Shown here piece after piece: positions 16,947-25,898 of a stretch of 64,000 bases of DNA. A model generated the notes under the pieces. It was not told the DNA's origin, did no database searches, and worked only from the letters and a program-made list of their open reading frames with translations. Each line of letters starts with the position of its first letter. The first letter of the stretch is position 1. The DNA comes from CAVXZE01 sp963766175 (lineage in GTDB: Bacteria > Myxococcota_A > UBA9160 > UBA6930): positions 14,973-78,972 of the forward strand of contig CAVXZE010000008.1 in assembly GCA_963766175.1 (NCBI GenBank). The letters are read 5' to 3'. A program made the position numbers and the translations under genes.

Positions 16947-17957
16947 CTACTCGAAGATGTAGTTGTGCGGGTTGACCGATTTGCCCTTCACTTCCACCGC
17001 GTAGTGGAGATGGGGGCCGGTGCTGCGGCCGGTGCTTCCCACCGAGGCAATGCGCTCTCCGCGCTCGATCGTCTGACCCTTGTTGACGTGGATCTCGGCA
17101 GCGTGACCGTAGGAGGTCCGCAGGCCGAAGCCGTGCTCGATCACCAGCGTCTTGCCGAGGGGACCCTTGCGCCCGGCGAAAACCACCTTGCCCCGGGCCG
17201 GCGCCACGATCGGCGTGCCGAAGTCCGAGGCGATGTCGAGCCCCGAGTGGAAGCTGCGGCGCCCCGTGAAGGGCGAGACGCGATAGCCGTAGCCGGAGGT
17301 CACCCAGCCCTCCGTGGGCCAGATCGAGGGCATGGACGCCAAGCGGTGTTTCTTGCCCTCGAGACCCTGGACCAGCTCCTCGAAGGACGTCGCCTGGGCG
17401 GTGGTACGAATCGCCAGGCGCCGGATCCCGTCCCGTGTCCCCGCCAGGACTCCGCTGTCCAGGTACAAGGAAGCGCTCCGGGGAGGCGGGGGCTCGAGGC
17501 TTTCCGGGCCGCCCTGCCCTCCCGGCGTGGCGATCTCCTCCCCGGTCGAGGTCTCGGCCCCGCTGGCGGGCATGGAGGAGGTGGGCTCCTCGAGCCCGCC
17601 GCCCTGCCCGGCGGCGGCGCCATCGGGAACCTCGGCCTCCACCATGGCGCCGGGAAGATCCGCGATCACCCGGACCTTGCGCTCGAATTCCCAGAGCCGA
17701 GCGAACTCATCCTCGAGGGAGGCGAGCCCACCGGCCAGAGTATCGAGCTCGCCGCGGTGCTGGGCAGTCTGCTGGCGGAGCCGGTCCACATCCACGGCGT
17801 TCCAACGCAGGCGCACGTAGTCGATGCTTCCGGCGACCACCAGGACCGCAAGGACCACGGCTGCCCAGGGACCGTACTCGACCAGCCACCGAGGAACCTG
17901 GTAGCGGCGAAGCGCGCTGGCTTCGTCGGTTACCACGATGACCTGGGCCCGATTCAT
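16947..17957 (-). CDS. Membrane-anchored M23 (LytM-type) peptidase
   Basis: This is a probable peptidoglycan endopeptidase or regulator in the periplasm. A single transmembrane helix near residues 31-50 (AAVVLAVLVVAGSIDYV) follows a short cytoplasmic segment. Then come a coiled-coil-like stretch (residues about 55-105) and a Pro/Gly-rich linker. The C-terminal M23 domain carries the zinc ligands HSGLDIASD and PHLHYAVEV, and also YGHAAEIHV. It is 336 residues. It precedes secA by 82 bases on the same strand. Catalytic residues are complete, so it is probably active. The cleavage site in peptidoglycan cannot be inferred. Confidence 0.88.
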   Translation of the reverse strand: MNRAQVIVVTDEASALRRYQVPRWLVEYGPWAAVVLAVLVVAGSIDYVRLRWNAVDVDRLRQQTAQHRGELDTLAGGLASLEDEFARLWEFERKVRVIADLPGAMVEAEVPDGAAAGQGGGLEEPTSSMPASGAETSTGEEIATPGGQGGPESLEPPPPRSASLYLDSGVLAGTRDGIRRLAIRTTAQATSFEELVQGLEGKKHRLASMPSIWPTEGWVTSGYGYRVSPFTGRRSFHSGLDIASDFGTPIVAPARGKVVFAGRKGPLGKTLVIEHGFGLRTSYGHAAEIHVNKGQTIERGERIASVGSTGRSTGPHLHYAVEVKGKSVNPHNYIFE

Positions 17958-18026
17958 TTCCCGTCCCGCTCCCTAGCCCCACTGTGTCGCCTGGCGGGGC
18001 CGGACCTCTGCGCAGGCGCGCGACCC

Positions 18027-18374
18027 TCAGCCCGGAAGCTTGATCCGGAGGATCAGCTTCCCCATCTGGATCTCGTCCCCGTCCGTGAGAGCGCGCTTCT
18101 CCTCTCGGGTGCCATTGACCAGGGTTCCGTTGGTGCTGCCCAGATCCTGAACGAAAAAGGTGTCCTCATCGAAGCCAATCGCGGCGTGGGCTCTCGAGAT
18201 GGTGCGCTCGGCCAGAACCACGTCCGCCCCGCGTCCCCTTCCGATCACCATCCAGTCCCGGTCCACGGGCACCTCGAGTCCCTCGTAGAATCCCTGCAGC
18301 ACGCAGATGCTGGTTCCGGGCGGCACCGGACCGCAGCTTCGGCGCTCCTGCTGTGCCACCCCGCCCTCAGTCAT
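18027..18374 (-). CDS. FHA domain protein
   Basis: This small cytoplasmic protein (115 residues) consists almost entirely of a forkhead-associated domain, which binds phosphothreonine peptides. The diagnostic residues are all present: GRG, RTISRAHAAIGF (Ser and His), and QDLGSTNGTLVNG (Asn). It may read the output of a Ser/Thr kinase such as the one at 22562, though they are not adjacent. Its start ATG is at 18374. About 180 bases separate it from recN, with no gene seen there. Confidence 0.85.
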   Translation of the reverse strand: MTEGGVAQQERRSCGPVPPGTSICVLQGFYEGLEVPVDRDWMVIGRGRGADVVLAERTISRAHAAIGFDEDTFFVQDLGSTNGTLVNGTREEKRALTDGDEIQMGKLILRIKLPG

Positions 18375-18554
18375 TCGTCACCCCACCCGGGAGCCGACCG
18401 TGACGTCCATCACGCTCCGCTTTCTGGGGGTCGGCCCGTCTGAATCTCATCGGTGCAGGAAGACGCGGACTTGACGGGTCCATCCACCCGCAGCAAGCGG
18501 CCGATCGACCGCCTCTCGGGGTGATCCCGGCCCCCTCCGTGCGGTGGGCGTCGC

Positions 18555-20270
18555 TCAGCCGGGGCTCGGCTCGCGGCCCTTACCGGCCGAGAGCAGAGAC
18601 CGGGCGTGACGGCGGGTGGCCTCGCTGATGACCTCTCCCCCGGCCATGCGGGCGACCTCCTCGACTCGCCGCTTCGGGTCCAGGGGATCGACGGCGATCA
18701 TGGTGCGGCCCTTCGACTCGAACTTGGCCACCCGGAAGTGGTGCTGGCCGCGGGCTGCGATCTGCGGCAGGTGGGTGATGCAGAGAACCTGGTGGTCGCC
18801 GCTGAGCTCCTCGAGAGCCGCACCCACGCGATCGGCCACCTGCCCTCCAATCGCCGAATCGACCTCGTCGAAGATCAGCACCATTCCCGCGTCCGCCCGA
18901 CGCAGCACGTTCTTGAGCGCCAGGAAGACCCTCGAGAGCTCTCCCCCGGAAGCGACCCGCCGAAGCGAACGCGGCGATTCGCCGGCATTCGCCGAGAAGA
19001 GGAACTCCGGAGCCTCGGCTCCGTTGAGTCCACAGGGAATCCCGGGGGCGGCCTCGACCGGCTGCAGAGCCACCTCAAAACGGGCCGTGGGCATGGCGAG
19101 CTCGGCAAGAGCCGCCTCCACCGCAGAAGCCAGCTTCTTCCCGGCACGCCGGCGGCCCTTTCCGAGCGCCGTGGCGTCTCGCTCCACCCGCGCGAACTCC
19201 GCCTCCCGCTCGCTCTCGAGCTTGCAGAGCCGATCGTCGCGACCGCCGAGAGCCGCCAGCTCCTGGGCTGCCCGCTCGCGGTAGCTGAGGATCTCGTCGG
19301 TGGTCGCGCCGTACTTTCGGCGCAGCCGCTCGATCTGTGCGATCCGCTCTTCGAGCCGGGTCAGTCGGGCCGGATCCGCCTCCACAGCGGCGGCGTAGCG
19401 CTCCAGCTCCGCAGCCGCATCGCCGAGGTCGGTCTGCGCCACCCACAGCCGCTCCGCCAGGGGGCCCAGTATCGGGTCGAGCTGCGCCAGCCCCTCGATG
19501 ACACGGGCGACCTCACCGACCAGATCCGTGGCGCTCGTCGCCTCGAACCGGGCGGGATCCCCGGCGAGCCGGGCGGCCGCGCCATCGGTCTCGGAGCGGA
19601 GCCGCTCAGCGTGGACCAGGCGCCCGTGCTCGGCGGAGATGCGCTCCACCTCGTCGACATCGAGCCGCGCGTCGTCGATCTCGCCGACCTGGAAGGCCAG
19701 AAAATCCTCCCTACGGGCCCGCTCCTCGGCGGCGTCCCGGAGACGGGCGATCTCCTCGGCGCGGGCGCGAAGCGCCGAGACTCCCGCCCGGACCCCCGCG
19801 CAGCGCTCCCCGAGCCCCCCGAACTCGTCCAGGACACGGCCTTGAATCTCGGGCCGGAGCAGGCCCTGCGACTGGTGCTGACTGCTGATCTCGATCCGGC
19901 CGGCGAAGAGCTCCGCGAGGGTCGCGATGGGTACGAGACATCCGCCCACCTGGGCGCGACTCCTTCCACTCTTCTTGAGGGTGCGCCGCACCACCAGCTC
20001 GTGATCGTCGACCGGGAGACCGCGATCGGCGAGCTCCGCCTCGAGCTCGGGGAGCCGATCGGTCCGAAACACCGCCTCCACCACCGCCTGATCGGCGCCC
20101 TCCCGGATCGCAGCTGCCGAGGCGCGCGCCCCGGCCAGCATTCCCAGCGCACCTAGGACGACGGACTTGCCGGCGCCGGTCTCGCCGGTCACCACGTTCA
20201 ATCCGGGGCCGAACTCGAGCTCGATCCGGTCCACCAGCGCCAGCTGCTCGATCCGGAGCAGCTCGATCAT
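18555..20270 (-). CDS. recN: DNA repair ATPase RecN
   Basis: RecN is an SMC-like ATPase that acts at double-strand breaks. The 571-residue protein has Walker A VTGETGAGKSVVLGAL near the N-terminus, long coiled-coil arms, the ABC signature ASGGELSRVFLALK, and Walker B MVLIFDEVDSAIGG. The start is ATG at 20270, overlapping the nadK stop (ATGA). A longer in-frame start at 20282 is less likely. The nadK-recN arrangement is widespread. Confidence 0.95.
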   Translation of the reverse strand: MIELLRIEQLALVDRIELEFGPGLNVVTGETGAGKSVVLGALGMLAGARASAAAIREGADQAVVEAVFRTDRLPELEAELADRGLPVDDHELVVRRTLKKSGRSRAQVGGCLVPIATLAELFAGRIEISSQHQSQGLLRPEIQGRVLDEFGGLGERCAGVRAGVSALRARAEEIARLRDAAEERARREDFLAFQVGEIDDARLDVDEVERISAEHGRLVHAERLRSETDGAAARLAGDPARFEATSATDLVGEVARVIEGLAQLDPILGPLAERLWVAQTDLGDAAAELERYAAAVEADPARLTRLEERIAQIERLRRKYGATTDEILSYRERAAQELAALGGRDDRLCKLESEREAEFARVERDATALGKGRRRAGKKLASAVEAALAELAMPTARFEVALQPVEAAPGIPCGLNGAEAPEFLFSANAGESPRSLRRVASGGELSRVFLALKNVLRRADAGMVLIFDEVDSAIGGQVADRVGAALEELSGDHQVLCITHLPQIAARGQHHFRVAKFESKGRTMIAVDPLDPKRRVEEVARMAGGEVISEATRRHARSLLSAGKGREPSPG

Positions 20271-21130
20271 CCGGCTCCCCAACCGAGCTTGGTGCGCAGG
20301 ACGTCGAAGCGCGAGCGGTACCGATCGACCACGAAGTGGACGGGACGTTCCGATGCCGCGACGACGACACGATCTCCTGCCGCCAGGGTGAGGCCCGTCT
20401 GGCCGTCGACAGTGAGCTGGGCGTGACCGTCCCGAGGAAACACGAGGATCTCCAACCGGGACGCCTCGGGAAGCACGATCGGCCGCTGGGTGAGCGTGTG
20501 CGGACAGATGGGCGTGAGGACGAAAACCCGCGAGCCCGGCATCAGAATCGGACCCCCTGCGGAGAGGGTGTAGGCCGTGGATCCCGTCGGCGTGGAGACA
20601 ATGAGTCCGTCGCCGTGATAGGTGGTCACCGGCACCCCATCGGCGAGCATCTCCAGATCGATCATGCGCGAGAGCTCGCTCCGGGTGATCACCGCGTCGT
20701 TCAGCGCCAGGTAGCGCCCGAGCTCGCGGCCATCCCGCTCCACGTAGACCTCGAGCCGCATCCGCTCGACCGTCTCGTAGTCGCCCGCGAGCACCCTCTC
20801 CAGCATTTCGTGCTGCTCCTCGGGCGCCACCTCCGCCAGGAAGCCCAGCTGGCCGAGGTTCACACCGAGAATCGGAACCGCGCTGTCTTCCATGTCGCGG
20901 GCCACCGCCAGCAAGGTGCCGTCACCTCCCAGCACCACCATCAGGTCGACGCGGCGGCCGAGCTCCGAACGCTCGTGTCCGGGGCTGTCGAGCCAGCGGG
21001 CCGCCTCCGCGTCCGGCTCGACGCGCACGCCGCGGGCGACCAGCCATTTCTCGAGGGCCGTGGCCGCCTCGCCCGCCGCCGCCGAATCCGGCTTGAGACA
21101 GAGTCCGACGGATCGGATCGGTGTGGCCAT
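20267..21130 (-). CDS. nadK: NAD kinase
   Basis: NadK phosphorylates NAD to NADP. The 287-residue protein has the signature VVLGGDGTLLAVAR (GGDGT), LGFLAEV, the conserved NE/ND motif as LNDAVITR, and STPTGSTAYTLSAGGPILMP, all of which form the NAD and ATP sites. The start is ATG at 21130. It is divergent from rarA across a 50-bp gap. It is translationally coupled to recN downstream. Confidence 0.95.
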   Translation of the reverse strand: MATPIRSVGLCLKPDSAAAGEAATALEKWLVARGVRVEPDAEAARWLDSPGHERSELGRRVDLMVVLGGDGTLLAVARDMEDSAVPILGVNLGQLGFLAEVAPEEQHEMLERVLAGDYETVERMRLEVYVERDGRELGRYLALNDAVITRSELSRMIDLEMLADGVPVTTYHGDGLIVSTPTGSTAYTLSAGGPILMPGSRVFVLTPICPHTLTQRPIVLPEASRLEILVFPRDGHAQLTVDGQTGLTLAAGDRVVVAASERPVHFVVDRYRSRFDVLRTKLGWGAG

Positions 21131-21180
21131 CCCCGTTGACTAACACAGCCAGCAATTCTCAACAAAGGTAGAATCCGGCC

Positions 21181-22569
21181 ATGTCGCCGGGGGAGTCTCT
21201 CGACCTCTTCCCGGGGGAGCAGAGACCGGGTACCGCTGCGCCGGGCGCTCCCCTCGCGGACCGGGTGCGCCCGCGCTCCCTGGACGAGGTGATCGGCCAG
21301 GGCCATCTGGTGGCTCCCGGGGCGCCGCTTCGCGCCCTGATCGAGGCGGGCGAGCTGCCCTCGCTGATCTTCTGGGGCCCGCCCGGGACGGGCAAGACCA
21401 CCCTGGCGCGCCTGCTGGCCGCCCAGCCCGACAGCCGATTCGTGGGCCTCTCGGCCGTCGCGGTGGGCGTGAAGGAGGTGCGCGGCGTGGTCGAGGAGGC
21501 GCGCGGCGCCCTCCGCGTCGGGCAGCGCACGGTGTTCTTCCTGGACGAGATCCACCGCTTCAATCGAGCCCAGCAGGATGCGCTGCTCCCCCACGTCGAG
21601 GCGGGCACAGTGACACTGATCGGTGCCACCACGGAGAACCCCTCCTTTGAGGTGATCGCGCCCCTGCTCTCCCGTTGCCGGGTCTTCACCCTCCGGCCAC
21701 TCGACGTGGAAGACCTGACGATGCTGTTGCGGCGCGCCATGGCCGACAACGACCGCGGGCTCGGAGGCTCCGGTGTGAGCGTCTCCGAAGACTCCTTTGC
21801 CGCCATCGCCCACGCCGCCGACGGAGATGCCAGGCGCGCGCTCGGCATGCTCCAGACCGCCGTTGCCTTTCACCAGCTCGGCAAGGCGGCCCGCGAACCC
21901 CTCGACCCGGAGACAGTGGCGGAGGCGGTCGGTCAGAAGGTTCTGCTCCACGACCGCGACCGGGAGGAGCACTACAACGTCATCTCCGCACTGATCAAGA
22001 GCCTGCGCGCCAGCGATCCCGATGCGGCGCTCTACTATCTGGCGCGGATGCTGGCCGCCGGAGAGGATCCGCTCTTCATCGCCAGGCGCCTGGTGGTCTT
22101 CGCCTCGGAGGACGTGGGGAACGCGGAGCCCGCCGCACTGGGTCTGGCCACCTCCTGTTATCTGGCGGTGGAGCGGATCGGTCTGCCCGAGGGACGGATC
22201 CCGCTGGCGCACGCCATCAGCTTCCTCGCCTGCGCGCCGAAGAGCAACGCGTCCTACATCGCGCTCGGCCGCGCGACCGAAGCCGTGGAGAAGTTCGGCT
22301 CGGCCCCGGTCCCCATGCACCTGCGCAACGCTCCGACCCCGCTGATGAAGGAGCAGGGATACAGCCGGGGCTACCGCTATCCCCACGACGAGCCCGAAAC
22401 CTTCGTCGAGGCCCGAAACCTGCCCGAGGCGCTCGGGAACGTCCGCTTCTACGAGCCCAGTGAACGAGGGGCCGAGGCGACAATCGCCGAACGCCTGCGC
22501 GAGTGGCGAAGGCGACGCCGCGAGAACGACCCGCCTGGAGACGCCGGGCCGGAGCCGACGCGTGATTGA
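21181..22569 (+). CDS. rarA: Replication-associated recombination ATPase RarA (MgsA)
   Basis: RarA is a AAA+ ATPase of the clamp-loader family acting at stalled forks. The 462-residue protein has DRVRPRSLDEVIGQ, Walker A IFWGPPGTGKTTLARLLA, Walker B VFFLDEIHRFNRAQQDALLP, sensor 1 LIGATTENPSFEV, and the arginine-finger and lid region DGDARRALGMLQ, then the tetramerisation domain. The start ATG at 21181 follows a 50-bp divergent gap with nadK. Its stop overlaps the start of the kinase gene by eight bases. Confidence 0.94.
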   Translation: MSPGESLDLFPGEQRPGTAAPGAPLADRVRPRSLDEVIGQGHLVAPGAPLRALIEAGELPSLIFWGPPGTGKTTLARLLAAQPDSRFVGLSAVAVGVKEVRGVVEEARGALRVGQRTVFFLDEIHRFNRAQQDALLPHVEAGTVTLIGATTENPSFEVIAPLLSRCRVFTLRPLDVEDLTMLLRRAMADNDRGLGGSGVSVSEDSFAAIAHAADGDARRALGMLQTAVAFHQLGKAAREPLDPETVAEAVGQKVLLHDRDREEHYNVISALIKSLRASDPDAALYYLARMLAAGEDPLFIARRLVVFASEDVGNAEPAALGLATSCYLAVERIGLPEGRIPLAHAISFLACAPKSNASYIALGRATEAVEKFGSAPVPMHLRNAPTPLMKEQGYSRGYRYPHDEPETFVEARNLPEALGNVRFYEPSERGAEATIAERLREWRRRRRENDPPGDAGPEPTRD

Positions 22570-24139
22570 CGAGACCCGCGTCCCGCCCTCGAGCCCGGGA
22601 CAAGCGCCGTCGCACCCCGGCCCCATCCCGCCCGGAACGGTGCTGTTCGGGGTCTACGAGGTGCTCGACCAGCTGGGCTCCGGCGGCATGGGCGACGTCT
22701 ACCGGGCGCGCCACCAACAGCTCGGCAGCCTGCGCGCCATCAAGATCATTCACCCGGCCTTTGCCAGCCGGCCCGAGGCCCTCGAGTTCTTCTACCTCGA
22801 AGCGCGGGCGATGCTCGAAGTGCACCACGACGCGGTGGTTCGCTGTCACGATCTCCTGACCGGGGAGGACGGCCGGGTCTACCTGGTGATGGAGATGGTC
22901 GAGGGCCGCAGTCTCTCCGAGTGGCTCCGGGAGGGGCCACTCTCGGAGAACGCGGTGCGGGCACTGGGCGCGCGAATCGCCTCCGGCCTCGCCGCGGCGC
23001 ACCGCTGCGGCGTCGTGCACCGCGACCTCTCTCCCGACAACATCCTGATCGCCGAGGGCAGGCCGGACCAGGCCAAGCTGATCGACTTCGGCATCGCCAA
23101 GATCCTCGAGACCGGCGATCGCACCGTCGTGAGCGGATTCAAGGGAAAGATCCCCTACGCGTCTCCCGAGCAGTTCGGAATGTTCGACGGTCGCGTGAGC
23201 GCGCGCTCGGATCTCTACAGCCTGGGACTGGTCCTGGCCGCGGCAGCCACTGGAGCCCCGCTGCCGATGGGAGCGACGGTGGCCGAGGCGGTCCAGGCGC
23301 GCCAGCAAAGGCCCTCGATCCCATCCACGATCCCGCCGCGGCTGCGCGCCGAGATCGCGCCCCTGCTGGCCCCGGATCCAGCCGACCGGCCGGCGTCCGC
23401 CGAAGGGCTCTTCGAAGCCGACCCCCCGCAAGAGGAGAAACCCGCAGTCGGCCTCCCGCGGCGGCGCCACCTGCTGGCGGCGCTGGCGGCCGTCGCAGTG
23501 GCGGCCCTGCTTCTCCTGGTCCTCGACCTCCCCTCCACGATCTCCCGGCTGCCCGATCGGATCACGGGCTCCAACACCGGCTCCGAGTCCTCCGATTCGC
23601 TGGAAGCAGGCGAGACCTCGCCCTCCGACCTCTTCGACAGGGTCCGCGCACAGCTGCTCGAGCTGGAGCCCGTCTCCGATACCGAGGCACGCGTCTGGAC
23701 GACGCCGGATCCGGTCCCCAGCGGAGCGACCTACAACGTGACCTTCGAGGCGGACTGCGACTGCCAGCCACTGCTCTTCTCGATCGACGGGAGCCAGGAC
23801 GAGATCGCGCTGCTCTACCCCAACAACCACGATCCTCACGAGCGGCTTGCGCCGGGAAGGCCCTTGGCCCTGCCTTCCCCGGGGGCAAATCCACCCTATA
23901 CCCTCGACGCGCTGGGCGGCGCTGGTGAGGACACGCTGAAGCTGCTGCTGTTCCAGGGCGAGCCCGATTTTCCCAGTGAGGTCGCCTTCTTCACCACTGC
24001 GCAAAAGAGGGAATCTCTGGCCTGGACGGCGACCCGAGAGGATCGCGAGCGCCTGGTTGAGCTCGCCGAATTGCTGAAAGGTGAGATCTGGTCCACAGCG
24101 GAAACGCCCCTTCGCATCCTAGAATCGCCGGGTGATTGA
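22562..24139 (+). CDS. Membrane Ser/Thr protein kinase with DUF4384-like C-terminus
   Basis: The start is GTG at 22562, eight bases inside the end of rarA. The Hanks-type kinase domain covers residues about 32-280. It has the glycine loop LGSGGMGDVY (38-47), catalytic Lys61, HRDLSPDN with Asp155, and DFG with Asp175, so it should be active. A transmembrane helix lies near 304-323. The C-terminal domain (about 390-490), expected to be periplasmic, has LLYPNNHDPHERLAPGRPLALP and ends near GEDTLKLLLF, which resembles DUF4384. This domain is often found with CHAT and TPR proteins, as here. The substrate is unknown. Confidence 0.88.
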   Translation: MIDETRVPPSSPGQAPSHPGPIPPGTVLFGVYEVLDQLGSGGMGDVYRARHQQLGSLRAIKIIHPAFASRPEALEFFYLEARAMLEVHHDAVVRCHDLLTGEDGRVYLVMEMVEGRSLSEWLREGPLSENAVRALGARIASGLAAAHRCGVVHRDLSPDNILIAEGRPDQAKLIDFGIAKILETGDRTVVSGFKGKIPYASPEQFGMFDGRVSARSDLYSLGLVLAAAATGAPLPMGATVAEAVQARQQRPSIPSTIPPRLRAEIAPLLAPDPADRPASAEGLFEADPPQEEKPAVGLPRRRHLLAALAAVAVAALLLLVLDLPSTISRLPDRITGSNTGSESSDSLEAGETSPSDLFDRVRAQLLELEPVSDTEARVWTTPDPVPSGATYNVTFEADCDCQPLLFSIDGSQDEIALLYPNNHDPHERLAPGRPLALPSPGANPPYTLDALGGAGEDTLKLLLFQGEPDFPSEVAFFTTAQKRESLAWTATREDRERLVELAELLKGEIWSTAETPLRILESPGD

Positions 24140-24238
24140 AAAACGGCGCGGTGGGGCCCCCTATAAGCGACACCGATCTCGAGAAGGGGAGCACTACGGA
24201 TATACGGGAGCGCCCCCGACCGCGCGATTCGGAGAGCG

Positions 24239-24268
24239 TTGACTCTTCCCCGCGGGAGATGATCTAAT
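24239..24268 (+). promoter_or_regulatory. Sigma70-like promoter for the TPR/beta-barrel gene
   Basis: TTGACT (24239-24244) and TCTAAT (24263-24268) are separated by 18 bases. The predicted start of transcription is near 24275. This leaves a leader of about 40 bases with the ribosome site GAAGGGA just before the ATG at 24316. It would drive the TPR-barrel gene and FecR gene separately from the kinase. Confidence 0.55.
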
Positions 24269-24315
24269 TGGCACCTCGATCTGTGTCGCAGACTCAGGCT
24301 ACGAAGGGAAGCGCA

Positions 24316-25872
24316 ATGGGATCCGCCAGGGGTGCGCGATGGGCTGGTGGCAAGCTTACGCGAATCCGCAATATGGTGTGTTTACTGACTGTTATTGCAG
24401 CGTTTTTCCCAGTGGTACCAGCGCTGGCCGCCTCCGTCGAAGCGGAGCTGGCCTTTCATCGCGGAGTGGTTGCGTTCGCGGAGGACCAGCGCGAGGAGGC
24501 CCGGGAGCAGTTTCAGATCGTGCTCACCGAGGATCCCGCGGACGTGGAGGCGATCCACTACCTGGGCATGATCGCCGACGCCGAGGGGAAGCACGACGAG
24601 GCGATCGCGCTGTTCCGGCGCGCGCTTGCCCTTGCCCCGGAAGACGCGGACCTGCGCTTCGACCTCGGAGCAACGCTGCTCGAGGTGGGAAGAAACCAGG
24701 AGGCACTGGAGGCCTTCGAGGACGTCTTGGAGCGCGATCCCGACCGCGCCCGCGCCCACCTCTTCGCGGGGATTGCCGAGTACCGGCTGCGAGACTACGC
24801 GGCCGCCGTTCCCCACTTGGAGAGGGCCACCGAGCTCGACCCGGACCTGAGGCGGGAAGCCAGCTACTACAAGGGGCTCACTCTCGCCTACCAGGGCGAC
24901 TTCGCAGCTGCGGCGGGCGCTCTCGGGGTGGTGGCAAAGCAGTCTCCGGCGCACCCCCTGGGCCGCTCGGCGGGGGAGCTGCGCGAGCAGCTACGACCCG
25001 AGGCGCCCGGCAAACCCTGGTGGATCGCCCTCACCACCGGAATCGAGTACGACAGCAATCCGACCCTGGTGGGAACGGGCCTCCCGGTGAGCAGGGAGGA
25101 TGACTTTCGCGGCCTGCTGCGCCTCAGCGCGGGCTACCACCTGTACGACTCGGAGCGCTTCGGCTTGAGCGCGGGATACGACGGCTACGCGAGCTTTCAC
25201 AACGACCAGACCCAGGTCGACCTCTGGACCAACATCGGGTGGGCATCCGGTTCGGTGAAGGTGAAGCCGGCCCGCTTCAACTTCCGCTACGACTTCGCCC
25301 ACACCAATCTCGACCTCACCAGCAGCTACCAGCGGGTTCACCGGCTGACGCCTTCCGTCACCGTGAGCCAAGGCCGCTGGGGCCTCTCGGAGCTCTTCTA
25401 TCAGTACCAGGACATCGATTACTTCATCACCAACCTGGCTCCCGAGCTGGACCGGGACGGGCGGCAGAACACCGTCGGGATCAACCAGTTCATCTTCCCC
25501 GACGGTCCCGTGCAGTTCGTGCGGATGGGCGCTCTCTACGACGACTACGACCCTCAGGGAACCGAGTTTCGCTACAACGGCTACGAGCTCTCCGCCGGCT
25601 TTGGGATGAGACTCCCCTGGAAGGTAGGCCTCACGGCCTCCTACCGATTCATCCGCCGCCAATTTCGGAATGACAGCCTCTTCGCCAGTGGCAGCGACAC
25701 CGGCACCCGACGCGCCGACCGGGTCAACCAGGTCGAAGTGGAGCTGGTGCGGCCAATTACCCAGCACCTCGAGATCTCGCTGCTGGCCTGGGTGGCGGAC
25801 CACAGCTCGAACGTCGAAGCCTTCGACTACACCCGCGTCATCACAGGCAGCTATCTCACCTATCGATTCTGA
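24316..25872 (+). CDS. TPR domain plus outer-membrane beta-barrel protein
   Basis: The protein is 518 residues. A signal peptide is visible (LLTVIAAFFPVVPALA, cleavage near residue 38), then four or five TPR units (about 40-215; for example AIHYLGMIADAEGKHDEAIALFRRALAL). From residue about 235 to the end there is an alternating-pattern region rich in aromatic residues (GIEYDSNPT, FRYNGYELSAGFGMRLPW) ending in YLTYRF. The C-terminal Phe is typical of outer-membrane barrels. The architecture resembles surface-lipoprotein assembly modifiers or other TPR-porin fusions, but I cannot name a function. It is followed after 26 bases by a FecR-domain gene. Confidence 0.8.
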   Translation: MGSARGARWAGGKLTRIRNMVCLLTVIAAFFPVVPALAASVEAELAFHRGVVAFAEDQREEAREQFQIVLTEDPADVEAIHYLGMIADAEGKHDEAIALFRRALALAPEDADLRFDLGATLLEVGRNQEALEAFEDVLERDPDRARAHLFAGIAEYRLRDYAAAVPHLERATELDPDLRREASYYKGLTLAYQGDFAAAAGALGVVAKQSPAHPLGRSAGELREQLRPEAPGKPWWIALTTGIEYDSNPTLVGTGLPVSREDDFRGLLRLSAGYHLYDSERFGLSAGYDGYASFHNDQTQVDLWTNIGWASGSVKVKPARFNFRYDFAHTNLDLTSSYQRVHRLTPSVTVSQGRWGLSELFYQYQDIDYFITNLAPELDRDGRQNTVGINQFIFPDGPVQFVRMGALYDDYDPQGTEFRYNGYELSAGFGMRLPWKVGLTASYRFIRRQFRNDSLFASGSDTGTRRADRVNQVEVELVRPITQHLEISLLAWVADHSSNVEAFDYTRVITGSYLTYRF

Positions 25873-25898
25873 CCTGGGGTGGGAAAGGGAGAAAGACC

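Noticed and set aside
14351..16975. 874-codon plus-strand open frame opposite secA
   Set aside because: It is the antisense shadow of secA caused by high GC at third positions; secA is unmistakable.
21136..21174. TTGACT and TAGAAT in the rarA-nadK gap as one promoter
   Set aside because: They are 27 bases apart, too far for a sigma70 promoter; no better pair was found in the 50-bp gap.
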